Notes under the pieces: generated by a model
What the model was told of the DNA's origin: nothing
Database searches by the model: none
Seen by the model: the letters and a program-made list of their open reading frames with translations, nothing else
Made by a program: the position numbers and the translations under genes
Shown: in pieces, positions 7,393 through 15,000 of the stretch
Position numbering within the stretch: position 1 is the stretch's first letter
How the letters are laid out: every line of letters begins with the position of its first letter
From: JACDBD01 sp050743385
GTDB taxonomy: Bacteria > Actinomycetota > Acidimicrobiia > IMCC26256 > JACDBD01
Direction: 5' to 3'
DNA length: 18,455 nt
Assembly: GCA_050743385.1 (NCBI GenBank)
Contig: JBOGFJ010000085.1
Location: 1 to 18,455 of the forward strand

Positions 7393-7743
7393 ATGTCGGG
7401 ACTCTCGGACCTGTATGACGTCGAGGACGATGCGGTCGTGGTGCACGTGCACGTCCAGCCGGGAGCCGGTCGTGGCGCGGTCGTCGGTCGTCACGGCGAG
7501 TCCCTCAAGATCCGGGTAGCCGCACCCCCGGTCGAGGGGCGCGCCAACGACGCCGCCGTCGCGCTGCTCGCCGAGGCGCTGGAGGTGCACGCCCGCGACG
7601 TCCAGCTGGTGAGCGGAGCGAAGTCGCGGCTCAAGCGCTTCCGCATCCAGGGGCTGACGGCCGAGGAGATCGAGGTGCAGCTGCGTCTGGCCCTCGATGC
7701 GGCGGGGGCCCGCATCGGCGAGCCCCGTCGACCACCGACGTAA
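7393..7743 (+). CDS. DUF167 / YggU family protein
   Basis: This is a small cytoplasmic protein of 116 aa. The DUF167 (PF02594) signature is clear: VHVHVQPGAG near the start, LKIRVAAPPVEGRANDAA in the middle, then LVSGAKSRLKRFRIQGL. Family members fold as a small alpha/beta domain; their biochemical role is not established. In many bacteria the gene sits near yggT, yggS and division genes, and the same neighbourhood is seen here, interrupted by the inverted ileS. The ATG start at 7393 lies 21 bp from the divergent ileS start and has no Shine-Dalgarno, consistent with a leaderless transcript. The 164-bp gap to the next gene holds a strong promoter, so it is probably a separate unit. Confidence 0.88.
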   Translation: MSGLSDLYDVEDDAVVVHVHVQPGAGRGAVVGRHGESLKIRVAAPPVEGRANDAAVALLAEALEVHARDVQLVSGAKSRLKRFRIQGLTAEEIEVQLRLALDAAGARIGEPRRPPT

Positions 7744-7778
7744 GGCATCGCTCGCCGGAGCCACGGGTACGCCTTACG

Positions 7779-7807
7779 TTGAAGCGGGCGGGGGCGGGGC
7801 CTACAAT
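7779..7807 (+). promoter_or_regulatory. Strong sigma-A-type promoter for the traR-lspA-rluD unit
   Basis: TTGAAG (7779-7784), a 17-nt spacer and TACAAT (7802-7807) make the best consensus promoter in the window. Transcription would begin near 7813-7815, about 95 nt before the ATG at 7908. The three + strand genes downstream are tightly packed, so this promoter likely drives all of them. Confidence 0.75.
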
Positions 7808-7811
7808 CCGT

Positions 7812-7839
7812 CGCCCTCCCGGCTCGAAGGGCGTTTTCT
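7812..7839 (+). terminator. Hairpin plus T tract in the traR leader
   Basis: CGCCCT (7812-7817) pairs with AGGGCG (7828-7833) around a 10-nt loop and is followed directly by TTTTCT (7834-7839). This is the layout of an intrinsic terminator. It may end transcription of the upstream DUF167 gene. It also lies at the very start of the transcript from the promoter at 7779-7807, where it would be a 5' hairpin rather than a terminator. Its loop can pair with downstream leader sequence (see findings). Confidence 0.5.
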
Positions 7840-7907
7840 CGCCTGCGCCCGGCAGCGTCGAGCCATTTGCCCCTCGAGTCCTCGTAGCCGAGCCCGGAAA
7901 GGTCGCG

Positions 7908-8762
7908 ATGGCGACGCCCAAGAAGAAGGCGCTGAAGAAGAAGGCGCCCAAGAAGACCACGAGCGCCAGGAAGCCCGGCAAGAAGAAGTCGCCGCGCCGG
8001 AAGCAGGCGCCCGCGAAGAAGCCGGCGAAGACGGCCGCGGCCCGCAAGAAGGCGGCGGTGAAGAAGGCGCCCGTGAAGAAGACGCCGGCGAAGAAGGCGC
8101 CAGTGGCCAAGAAGGCGCCCGCGCCCAAGAAGGCGCCCGCGGCGAAGAAGGCGCCCGTGGCGAAGAAGGCGCCCGTGGCGAAGAAGGCGCCCGTGGCCAA
8201 GAAGGCGCCCGCGCCCAAGAAGGCGGAGGCCAAGCGGGCAGAGGCCAAGCCCGCCGAGGTCGAACGGGAGACGCCGGCGTCGCAGGCGCCACTCAGGCCG
8301 TCGCTGCTCGAGCGCAAGGCTCCCCCGCGCAAGCCGGGATCGGTCATCTGCCCGCTCTCGGGCTTCGAGGTCATGCCCACGACCCCCAACCTCTCGCCCA
8401 AGACGGTCGACCGGCTCCGGCGCAAGCTGGAGGACGAGCGTGGACGCCACCTTCGCCAAGCCGAGGAGCTCCAGGCCGAGGCCGACGCGCTCGCGATGGA
8501 ACGCGACCCGGGCGACACCCAGTTCGACGAGGAGTCGGGTGAGGGCGACACGGTCAACGTCGAGCGCGAGCGTGATCTGCTGCTCTCGGCGTCGGCCCGC
8601 CAGATCGTCGAGGCGATCGACCGCGCGCTCGCCCGGATGGACGCCGACACCTACGGGTTGTGCGTACCGGCGGGACGACGCATCGCGCTCGAGCGTCTCG
8701 AAGCCATCCCGTATGCGGAGGAGTGCGTCGACTGCAAGGCCCGTGCGGAGCGACGCCGGTAG
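7908..8762 (+). CDS. TraR/DksA-type zinc-finger protein with Lys/Ala/Pro-rich N-terminal tail
   Basis: The 284-aa protein has two parts. Residues 1-143 are a highly basic, histone-H1-like tail rich in KKAP, including seven exact-length hexapeptides (62-103). Residues 144-284 resemble the TraR/DksA family: a helical region (LSPKTVDRLRRKLEDERGRH; DTVNVERERD) and a C-terminal zinc finger (YGLCVPAGRRI, RLEAIPYAEECVDC). DksA-like proteins bind RNA polymerase through its secondary channel. Here the finger keeps C252, C273 and C276, but the second Cys of the first CxxC is Ala255. An extra C148 (VICPLSG) precedes the helices. The ATG has GGAAAGG 5 nt upstream; the longer frame from 7779 starts inside the promoter and is not used. 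The tail suggests DNA or RNA binding. The function of the fusion is not known. Confidence 0.85.
   Translation: MATPKKKALKKKAPKKTTSARKPGKKKSPRRKQAPAKKPAKTAAARKKAAVKKAPVKKTPAKKAPVAKKAPAPKKAPAAKKAPVAKKAPVAKKAPVAKKAPAPKKAEAKRAEAKPAEVERETPASQAPLRPSLLERKAPPRKPGSVICPLSGFEVMPTTPNLSPKTVDRLRRKLEDERGRHLRQAEELQAEADALAMERDPGDTQFDEESGEGDTVNVERERDLLLSASARQIVEAIDRALARMDADTYGLCVPAGRRIALERLEAIPYAEECVDCKARAERRR
8091..8216 (+). repeat. 18-bp tandem repeat (seven units) encoding KKAPxA/P
   Basis: Seven in-frame units of the form aagaaggcgcccgyggcc run without interruption and encode KKAPVA, KKAPAP, KKAPAA, KKAPVA (three times) and KKAPAP. The three central KKAPVA units are nearly identical at DNA level, pointing to recent expansion. 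Less regular copies flank the block. Unit gain or loss would keep the frame. Confidence 0.9.
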
Positions 8763-9267
8763 CGAGCCCGCTCCCGAGCGCGCCCAGGAGCATCGCCGAC
8801 TGGCGCTGGCCGCCGGCATCGTCCTCGGGGTCATCGCGCTCGACCAGCTCACGAAGGCGTGGGCGGTGGCAGCGCTGTCCGACGGCCCCCGGTCGATCCT
8901 CGGCAGCACGCTCGAACTGCGTCTCAACCGCAACACCGGCGGGGCGTTCAGCCTGTTCCAGGAGTTCACGCCGGTGCTGGCGGTGCTCGCCGTCGTCGTC
9001 GCGATCGTCCTGGTACGGGTCATTCACCGCGCACGTGACCGGGTGATCGTGGCCGCACTCTCCCTGGTGCTCGCGGGGGCGGTCGGCAACCTCATCGACC
9101 GGGTGGTGCGCTCGCCGGGCTTCCTCCGCGGGGCGGTCGTCGACTTCATCGGCGTGGGGCGCTTCCCCACGTTCAACGTCGCCGACTCGGCCATCACCAT
9201 CGGAGCGGTCCTGCTCGTGTTGTGGGGGTGGCGCCACGAGGTCGAACCGGCCACCGACGGCGACTGA
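8743..9267 (+). CDS. lspA: Lipoprotein signal peptidase (signal peptidase II)
   Basis: LspA is an aspartyl protease in the plasma membrane that removes the signal peptide from diacylglyceryl-modified prolipoproteins. The 174-aa protein has four hydrophobic segments (about residues 20-35, 77-95, 101-117 and 148-163). The family motifs are present: DQLTK (34-38), NTGGAFS (64-70), AGAVGNLIDR with catalytic D119, and FPTFNVADSAI with catalytic D148. The frame is open further upstream inside traR, but homology supports the GTG at 8743. That start overlaps the traR stop region by 20 bp, so translation is probably coupled. rluD follows 5 nt after the stop, matching the widespread lspA-rluD pairing. 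Confidence 0.96.
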   Translation: MRSDAGSEPAPERAQEHRRLALAAGIVLGVIALDQLTKAWAVAALSDGPRSILGSTLELRLNRNTGGAFSLFQEFTPVLAVLAVVVAIVLVRVIHRARDRVIVAALSLVLAGAVGNLIDRVVRSPGFLRGAVVDFIGVGRFPTFNVADSAITIGAVLLVLWGWRHEVEPATDGD

Positions 9268-9272
9268 CCACC

Positions 9273-10196
9273 ATGAGCGAGCTGCATGTGCCTGCCGCGC
9301 TGGCCGGTGAACGCATCGATCGTGCCCTCGCGACACTCACGGGCTGGAGCCGGGCCGAGATCGGCCGCCTGTGCGATGCCGGCGACGTGCTCGTCGGTGG
9401 GCAACCTGTCGTCAAGAGTCGGCGGCTGGCGGCCGACGAGGTCGTCGAGCTCACAGCCGAACCCGAGACCGCCGGGCCGCCGGGGCCCGAGCCGGACGTC
9501 GCGGTGGTCGTGCGGTACGCCGACGACGATGTGATCGTGCTCGCGAAGCCCGCCGGACTCGTCGTGCACCCAGGTGCCGGTCACCTCGAGGGCACCTTGG
9601 TTAATGGATTACTGGCGCGGTTCCCCGATCTCGCCGGTGTCGGCGACCCCGCGCGACCGGGCATCGTGCACCGCCTCGATCGCGACACGAGCGGTCTGAT
9701 GGTCGTCGCACGAACGGCGCGCGCTTACGACGCGCTCGTCGGCGCCCTCGCCGGCCGCGAGGTCGAACGGCACTACCAGGCGCTCGTGTGGGGTCGCCTC
9801 GACGCTCCGCGCGGTGTGATCGACGCGCCCATCGGGCGATCGGCTGCGCGTCGCACACGGATGGCGGTGCGGGAGGGCGGCCGGCCGGCCCGCACGTCCT
9901 ACTCCGTGCTCCGCGAGCTCGACGATCCCGCGGTCACGCTGCTCGAGTGTCACCTCGAGACCGGCCGCACGCACCAGATCCGCGTCCATCTCGCGGCGAT
10001 CGGCCATCCCGTGGTCGGCGACGCCCCCTACCAAGGCGCGCGCGCGTCGCTGCCACTCGATCGTCCCTTCCTCCACGCAACGTCCCTGTCCTTCCGCCAC
10101 CCGGTCTCACGAGATCCGCTCCACTTCGAGGAACCCCTCCCCGCTGACCTCGCCGGGGTGCTCGCGCGCCTCTCGGGCGGCCGCGGGCGGGAGTGA
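9273..10196 (+). CDS. rluD: RluA/RluD family 23S rRNA pseudouridine synthase
   Basis: This enzyme converts uridine to pseudouridine in RNA; RluD acts on helix 69 of 23S rRNA. The 307-aa protein has an N-terminal S4 RNA-binding domain (about residues 12-60; RIDRALATLTGWSRAEIGRL) and a catalytic domain. The catalytic motif is GIVHRLDRDTSGL, with Asp136 as the nucleophile. Further family motifs are VLAKPAGLVVHPG, HYQALVWG and ETGRTHQIRVHLAAIGHPVVGD. The ATG at 9273 lies 5 nt after the lspA stop; an upstream open extension overlaps lspA and lacks homology. Members of the family differ in target site, so the RluD label is by closest architecture and by its lspA neighbour, not proven specificity. 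Confidence 0.93.
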   Translation: MSELHVPAALAGERIDRALATLTGWSRAEIGRLCDAGDVLVGGQPVVKSRRLAADEVVELTAEPETAGPPGPEPDVAVVVRYADDDVIVLAKPAGLVVHPGAGHLEGTLVNGLLARFPDLAGVGDPARPGIVHRLDRDTSGLMVVARTARAYDALVGALAGREVERHYQALVWGRLDAPRGVIDAPIGRSAARRTRMAVREGGRPARTSYSVLRELDDPAVTLLECHLETGRTHQIRVHLAAIGHPVVGDAPYQGARASLPLDRPFLHATSLSFRHPVSRDPLHFEEPLPADLAGVLARLSGGRGRE

Positions 10197-10229
10197 GCGC
10201 GGGCGGGGCAGATGCGACGCGGCGGGGCA

Positions 10230-10278
10230 GGGAGGTCGCCGGCGAGCGAGTGTCTTCCGAGCGAGCGGCGAGCCTCCC
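10230..10278. terminator. Large hairpin between convergent rluD and rrf2 genes
   Basis: GGGAGG (10230-10235) and CGCCG (10237-10241) pair with CGGCG (10266-10270) and CCTCCC (10273-10278). This gives an 11-bp stem with a small internal bulge and a 24-nt loop. The spacer 10197-10315 holds no recognisable gene. The position between converging genes fits a bidirectional terminator without a T tract. Confidence 0.55.
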
Positions 10279-10315
10279 GAAGCCGTCGCAGGTGACCGTC
10301 GCCGCCGGAGCCCGG

Positions 10316-10729
10316 CTACGCCGACGGATGCCCGACGCGCGTGCGCTCGACGAGGTCGGCGAGGGTGAAGCGCTCGAGCGTGCGGCGGGTCTCGTCGGAG
10401 ACACACACCCACACCTCCTGGAGCACGCAATGGCCCTCGCAGTGGTCGTGCTCCTCCATCAGGGTCGTGAGCGGGCCCTCGACGGCGCCGACGATCTCCG
10501 CCAGCGTGATCTCCTCGGGGGGCCGGGCGAGGACGTACCCACCGCCCACGCCCCGCTTGGAGCGGACGAGCCCGGCGCCCTTCACGGCCAGCAGGATCTG
10601 CTCCAAGTAGGGCTGGGGGAGCGTGGTGCGCTCGGCGATCTCCTTGACCGACGTGGGCTGATCCGACCCGTGGAGGGCGAGCGACAGGAGGGCGCGGGCG
10701 GCGTAATCGCCCCGCGTCGAGACCTTCAT
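10316..10729 (-). CDS. Rrf2 family transcriptional regulator (probable Fe-S sensor)
   Basis: This is a 137-aa winged-helix regulator of the Rrf2/IscR/NsrR family. The N-terminal DNA-binding domain is standard: MKVSTRGDYAARALLSLA, VKEIAERTTLPQPYLEQIL and the wing RSKRGVGGGYVLAR. Three cysteines stand where family members bind an Fe-S cluster: C97, C101 and C109 (HCEGHC, then VWVC), with nearby histidines. The spacing C-x3-C-x7-C differs from the C-x5-C-x5-C of IscR and NsrR. I chose the ATG at 10729 (MKVSTRG) rather than the TTG at 10738. No suf or isc genes are visible nearby. The gene is divergent from a phosphodiesterase gene, and both could be targets. The signal sensed cannot be decided from sequence. 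Confidence 0.9.
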   Translation of the reverse strand: MKVSTRGDYAARALLSLALHGSDQPTSVKEIAERTTLPQPYLEQILLAVKGAGLVRSKRGVGGGYVLARPPEEITLAEIVGAVEGPLTTLMEEHDHCEGHCVLQEVWVCVSDETRRTLERFTLADLVERTRVGHPSA

Positions 10730-10766
10730 GGAGGTCAATGGTCGCGCGCGGCGGAGAGGTGGGGAA

Positions 10767-10772
10767 TACGGT
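10767..10772 (+). promoter_or_regulatory. Candidate -10 of the phosphodiesterase gene
   Basis: TACGGT fits TANNNT and stands 14 nt before the conserved block TGTGCGGACGAGCG, against 15 nt at divIVA. No good -35 is visible 16-18 nt upstream, which may mean an activator or another sigma factor. AGGTCA (10732-10737) and TGACCT (10772-10777) form inverted half-sites flanking this region. Confidence 0.45.
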
Positions 10773-10780
10773 GACCTGAC

Positions 10781-10836
10781 TGTGCGGACGAGCGTCCGGC
10801 CCCGGGTATCCCGGGGTCGAGCGAGGGAGCTGTTTG
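10781..10836 (+). promoter_or_regulatory. Structured 5' leader of the phosphodiesterase gene
   Basis: It begins with TGTGCGGACGAGCG (10781-10794), identical to the divIVA leader. A perfect hairpin follows: CCCCGGG (10800-10806), loop TAT, CCCGGGG (10810-10816). Then comes the second shared block, with Shine-Dalgarno GAGGGAG (10823-10829) 7 nt before the ATG. GGAC/GTCC pairing can form within the first block. Hairpin sequences differ between the two leaders while position is kept, as expected if structure matters. Confidence 0.55.
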
Positions 10837-11925
10837 ATGGATCCGGTCGTCCCCGACTACGGGGGTCGTTGCATCACCGGGCTCGCGCCCGCGCTCGTCG
10901 GCGCGCAGCCGGTCGACTGGCTCCCGGCGCCCGTCGCGGGTGCCGACGCGGTGGTGCTCCTGGTGGTCGACGGGCTCGGCTGGGACGCGATCGGATCGCA
11001 CCGGAGCGAGATGCCCGAGCTCGCCGGGCTCGACGGTGGTCCGATCACGACGGTCGTACCCTCGACGACAGCGAGCGCGCTGACGTCGCTCGCCACGGGG
11101 TTGGCGCCGTCGCAGCACGGACTGGTCGGATTCCGCATGCGCGTCGACGGGACTGTGCTCAACGTCTTGAGTTGGCACACCGATCGCGGTCGCGGACCCG
11201 ACCCCTTCCTCGTGCAGCGTCACGACGCGTTCCTCGGCCGTGCGGTACCGGCCGTCACCAAGCGGGAGTTCCGCAACTCGGGCTTCACCGACGCGCAGCT
11301 GCGGGGGACGCGCTTCGTGGGCTGGAGCGCGGTGTCGTCGTTGATCGTGCACTGCCGCGAGCTGATCGCGGCGGGGGAGCGGCTGGTGCACGCCTACTAC
11401 CCGAGCGTCGACAACGTCGCGCACGAATACGGGGTCCACAGCGACTTCTTCCGGGCCGAGTTGCGCGCCGCCGATGCGTTGGTGGGTGCGATGCTCGACA
11501 GCCTTCCCGCGTCGACCGCGCTCCTCGTGACCTCGGATCACGGCCAGGTCCAGATCGAACCGGAAGGCTGGATCGCGCTCCCCGAGCTCGATCCGCTCCT
11601 CGACTTCCAGGCCGGCGACGCCCGCTTCCGCTACCTCTACGCCCGGCGGGGGGCGGCCGCCGAGCTCACCGCCGCGGCCCATGACGAGGCCGGCGGCCGC
11701 GCCTGGGTGCTGACGCGCGAGCAGCTCCTCGACGAGGGATGGCTGGGGCCCCGCCCCACGGGCTCGATCGGCGGACGGGTCGGCGACGTGGTCATGGCCG
11801 CCCGTGACCCGGTGGCGTTCGTGGATCCCGCCCTGCCGAGGGAGGCCGGCCTTCTCGCCATGCACGGCTCGCTGACGGCGGCCGAGATGCAGGTGCCACT
11901 GCTCGCGGGTCGGGGGCGGGGGTAG
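10837..11925 (+). CDS. Alkaline phosphatase superfamily phosphodiesterase / nucleotide pyrophosphatase
   Basis: This is a 362-aa protein of the type I phosphodiesterase/nucleotide pyrophosphatase family (PF01663). These two-zinc enzymes hydrolyse phosphodiester or phosphonate bonds. The expected metal and nucleophile residues are visible: D45 (VVDGLGWD), T77/T78 (VPSTTASALTSLATG), D192 and H196 (YPSVDNVAHEYG), D234 and H235 (TSDHGQV), and H343 (AMHGSLT). No signal peptide or membrane segment is evident, so it is probably cytoplasmic. That is unusual for this superfamily, though related actinobacterial proteins are known. ATG at 10837 has GAGGGAG 7 nt upstream; TTG at 10834 is the alternative. 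It is divergent from rrf2. The substrate is unknown. Confidence 0.85.
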   Translation: MDPVVPDYGGRCITGLAPALVGAQPVDWLPAPVAGADAVVLLVVDGLGWDAIGSHRSEMPELAGLDGGPITTVVPSTTASALTSLATGLAPSQHGLVGFRMRVDGTVLNVLSWHTDRGRGPDPFLVQRHDAFLGRAVPAVTKREFRNSGFTDAQLRGTRFVGWSAVSSLIVHCRELIAAGERLVHAYYPSVDNVAHEYGVHSDFFRAELRAADALVGAMLDSLPASTALLVTSDHGQVQIEPEGWIALPELDPLLDFQAGDARFRYLYARRGAAAELTAAAHDEAGGRAWVLTREQLLDEGWLGPRPTGSIGGRVGDVVMAARDPVAFVDPALPREAGLLAMHGSLTAAEMQVPLLAGRGRG

Positions 11926-11973
11926 CCGCGAAGAAATCGCCGGATTCGCCACGACTCCCTGTGCCCCGCGTCG

Positions 11974-12002
11974 ATGACGCGCTACGCTCCGAAAACTACA
12001 TT
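11974..12002 (+). promoter_or_regulatory. Candidate dnaE promoter
   Basis: ATGACG (11974-11979), a 17-nt spacer and TACATT (11997-12002) fit a sigma-A-type promoter. Transcription would begin near 12009, about 55 nt before the GTG at 12064. TACATT is also half of the inverted repeat TACAT-tg-ATGTA (11997-12008). A second possible -10 is TACGCT (11983-11988). Confidence 0.5.
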
Positions 12003-12010
12003 GATGTAAG

Positions 12011-12031
12011 TAATCCACAGGCTGTGAATTG
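12011..12031 (+). promoter_or_regulatory. Inverted DnaA-box-like pair upstream of dnaE
   Basis: TAATCCACA (12011-12019) matches the DnaA box TTATNCACA at 8 of 9 positions. TGTGAATTG (12023-12031) matches the reverse box TGTGNATAA at 7 of 9. They are centred on the palindrome CACAG-G-CTGTG. They lie just downstream of the predicted transcript start, a typical operator position. Binding is inferred from the match only. Confidence 0.4.
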
Positions 12032-12063
12032 CGTGTGGAGATCTCGGGGGAGGGCGCCCACCG

Positions 12064-15000
12064 GTGAGCAGGTCATTTGCCCACCTGCATCTGCACACCG
12101 AGTTCTCGATGCTCGACGGCGCCGCCCGGATCGACGAGGTGGTCGCGACCGCCGCCGCCGACGGCCAGCCCGCGATCGGGATCACCGACCACGGGAACAT
12201 GTACGGCGTCCTCGACTTCTACCGGGCGGCGCGCAGCGCGGGCCTGATCCCGGTGCTCGGCGAGGAGACCTACATGGTCGAGGGGAGCCGGTTCGACCGG
12301 CCCCGGCGCGCCGACCACGACATCTACCACCTCACCGTGCTCGCCGAGACGAACGAGGGTTACCGCAACCTCATCAAGGTCGCGTCGCACGCCTACCTCG
12401 ACGGCTTCTTCTACAAGCCGCGGATCGACTTCGACCTCCTCGAGCAACACCGCGAGGGTTTGATCGCGACGAGCGGCTGCCTGGGTGGGCTCGTCAGCCA
12501 GCAGCTCCTGCAGGGCAACTACGACAGTGCGCGCGAGTCGGCGGCGCGCTTCCAGAGCATCCTCGGGCGCGACTCGTTCTTCATCGAGCTCCAAGACCAC
12601 GGGCTTCAGGAGCAGCGACAGGTCAATCCGCTGCTCGTCCGCATCGCACGTGAGCTGCAGGCGCCGTTGCTGGCAACCAACGACAGCCACTACACGCACA
12701 AGCACGACGCCGAGGCGCACGACGCGCTGCTGTGTGTGCAGACCGGCTCACTGCGCGACGACGCCAACCGGTTCAAGTTCGACGCTGAAGAGTTCTACCT
12801 GAAGACGGCGGCGGAGATGCGCCACCTCTTCGCCGACTACGAGGAGGCGTGCGACAACACGCTGCTCATCGCGGAGCGCGCCAGGGTCGAGATCGAGTTC
12901 GGCAAGCCCGAGCTCCCCGAGTTCCCCACGCCCGCGGGCCACGACCAAGACTCGTACCTGCGCGACCTGACCTTCTCCGGCGCGCGTGACCGGTACGGCG
13001 CGACCCTCCCGTCGGAGGTGACCGAGCGGCTCGAGTTCGAGCTCGGCGTCATCCAAGACATGGGTTTCTCTGCCTACTTCCTCGTGGTGTGGGACCTCGT
13101 CCGCTACGCCAAGGAGCGCGGCATCCGAGTGGGCCCGGGCCGGGGGAGCGCCGCCGGCTCCTGCGCGGCGTACTGCCTGCGCATCGTCGACATCGACCCG
13201 ATCCGCTACGACCTCCTGTTCGAGCGGTTCCTCAACCCGGGCCGCAAGCAGATGCCCGACATCGACTTGGACTTCGACGAGCGCCACCGGGGCGAGATCA
13301 TCAAGTACGCCGCCCAGCGCTACGGCTGGGACCACGTCGCTCACGTCGTCACGTTCTCCACGATCAAGGCCCGGGCCGCGGTCCGCGACGCGTCGCGGGT
13401 GCTCGGCTACCCGTACGTGGTCGGCGACAAGATCGCCAAGCTCATGCCCCCGCTCATCATGGGCCGCGACACCCCACTGCGGGCCTGCCTCGAGCAGGTT
13501 CCGGGCCAGGAAGACGGCTACAAGATGGCCGTCGAGCTCCGCACGCTGTACGAGACCGACCCGGACGCCAAGCGGGTGATCGATGTCGCGCGGGGTCTCG
13601 AGGGCCTCCGCCGCCAGGACGGCATCCACGCCGCCGCGGTCGTGATCACGCGCGAGCCGCTCACCGACTACCTGCCCATCCAGCGCAAGCCCGAGCCCGG
13701 GGGTGACCTCGAGCGCGCACCGATCGTCACCCAGTACGAGATGCACGGGGTCGAAGACCTCGGGCTGTTGAAGATCGACTTCCTCGGCCTGCGCAACCTG
13801 TCCGTGATCGAGCGCACGGTCGAGCTCGTCGAGGCGTCGACGGGGCAGCGGGTCGAGATCGACGCGGTGCCGCTCGACGACCGGCCCACGTTCGAGATGC
13901 TCCAGAAGGGCGACTCGATCGGCGTGTTCCAGCTCGAAGGCGCGCCGATGCGGGCGCTCATGCGCTCCCTCGCGCCGACGACGTTCGAAGACGTGTGCGC
14001 GCTGGTGGCGCTCTACCGACCGGGCCCGATGGCAGCCAACATGCACACCGACTACGCCGATCGCAAGAACGGTCGCAAGCCGGTCAGCTACTACCACGAG
14101 GGCCTGCGGGAGGTGCTCGAGCCCACCTACGGGCTTTGCATCTTCCAGGAGCAGTTGATGCGCATCTCGCAGGTGCTGGCGGGCTACACGCTGGAGGAGG
14201 CCGACAACCTCCGGAAGGCCACGGGCAAGAAGATTCGCTCGCTCATCGCCAAGGAGCGATCGAAGTTCGTCGAAGGCTGCGTCACGCAGGGCCACACGAG
14301 CGAGTTCGGCGAGAAGATGTTCGACATCATCGAGCCGTTCGCCGACTACTCGTTCAACAAGTCGCACTCGGTCGGCTATGGCTTCGTCGCCTATCAGACC
14401 GCGTACCTCAAGGCGAACCACCCGGTCGAGTACCTCGCCGCCCTGCTCACCAGCGTCAAAGCCAACAAGGACCAGACCGCGGTCTATCTGAACGAGTGCC
14501 GCCAACGAGGCATCCCCGTGCTCGTTCCCGACGTCAACGAGTCGGAGAGCGACTTCGCCGTACGCGACGGGGCGATCCGGTTCGGGCTCTCGGGTGTGCG
14601 CAACGTGGGGGAGGGGATGGTTGCCCACGTGGTCGTGGCTCGTGAGGCGGGCGGGACGTTCACCGACTTCCACGACTTCTGCGACCGGGTCGACACGAGT
14701 GTGCTCAACAAGCGCACCGTGGAGTCGCTGATCAAGGCGGGCGCATTCGACTCGCTCGGGCATCCCCGGAAGGGCCTGCTCCACGTGCACGAGCAGATCA
14801 TCGACCAGGTCGTCGAGGTTCGCCGCCGGCGCGACCAGGGCGAGATGAGCTTCTTCGACCTCGGGCCCGAGGCCGGCACCGAGAGTTTCGACCACAAGGT
14901 CGACATTCCGGAGACCGAGTTCGGCAAGGCGGAGCGGCTCAGGGAAGAGAAGGAGATGCTCGGCCTCTACGTGAGCGAGCATCCGATGATGAGCGCGGAG

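Noticed and set aside
7372..7764. N-terminal extension of ileS by 131 codons
   Set aside because: The extension is the antisense of the DUF167 gene and has no synthetase homology. The promoter -10 lies inside it.
8091..8216. CRISPR-like array
   Set aside because: The units are contiguous, have no spacers, are 18 bp long and keep a reading frame; it is a coding repeat.
7491..9023. Long - strand open frame across the DUF167, traR and lspA genes
   Set aside because: The repeated Leu/Arg/Gly product is the reverse reading of the KKAP repeat tract. It spans three real genes and a promoter.
10197..10315. Possible small RNA or tRNA between rluD and rrf2
   Set aside because: Apart from the hairpin at 10230-10278 there is no cloverleaf or promoter-like pattern. 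A terminator explains the hairpin more simply.
10562..10571. A third match to the shared leader block (GCGGACGAGC)
   Set aside because: It lies inside the rrf2 coding region, covers only 10 of 14 bases, and has neither the hairpin nor the second block. Chance is the better explanation.
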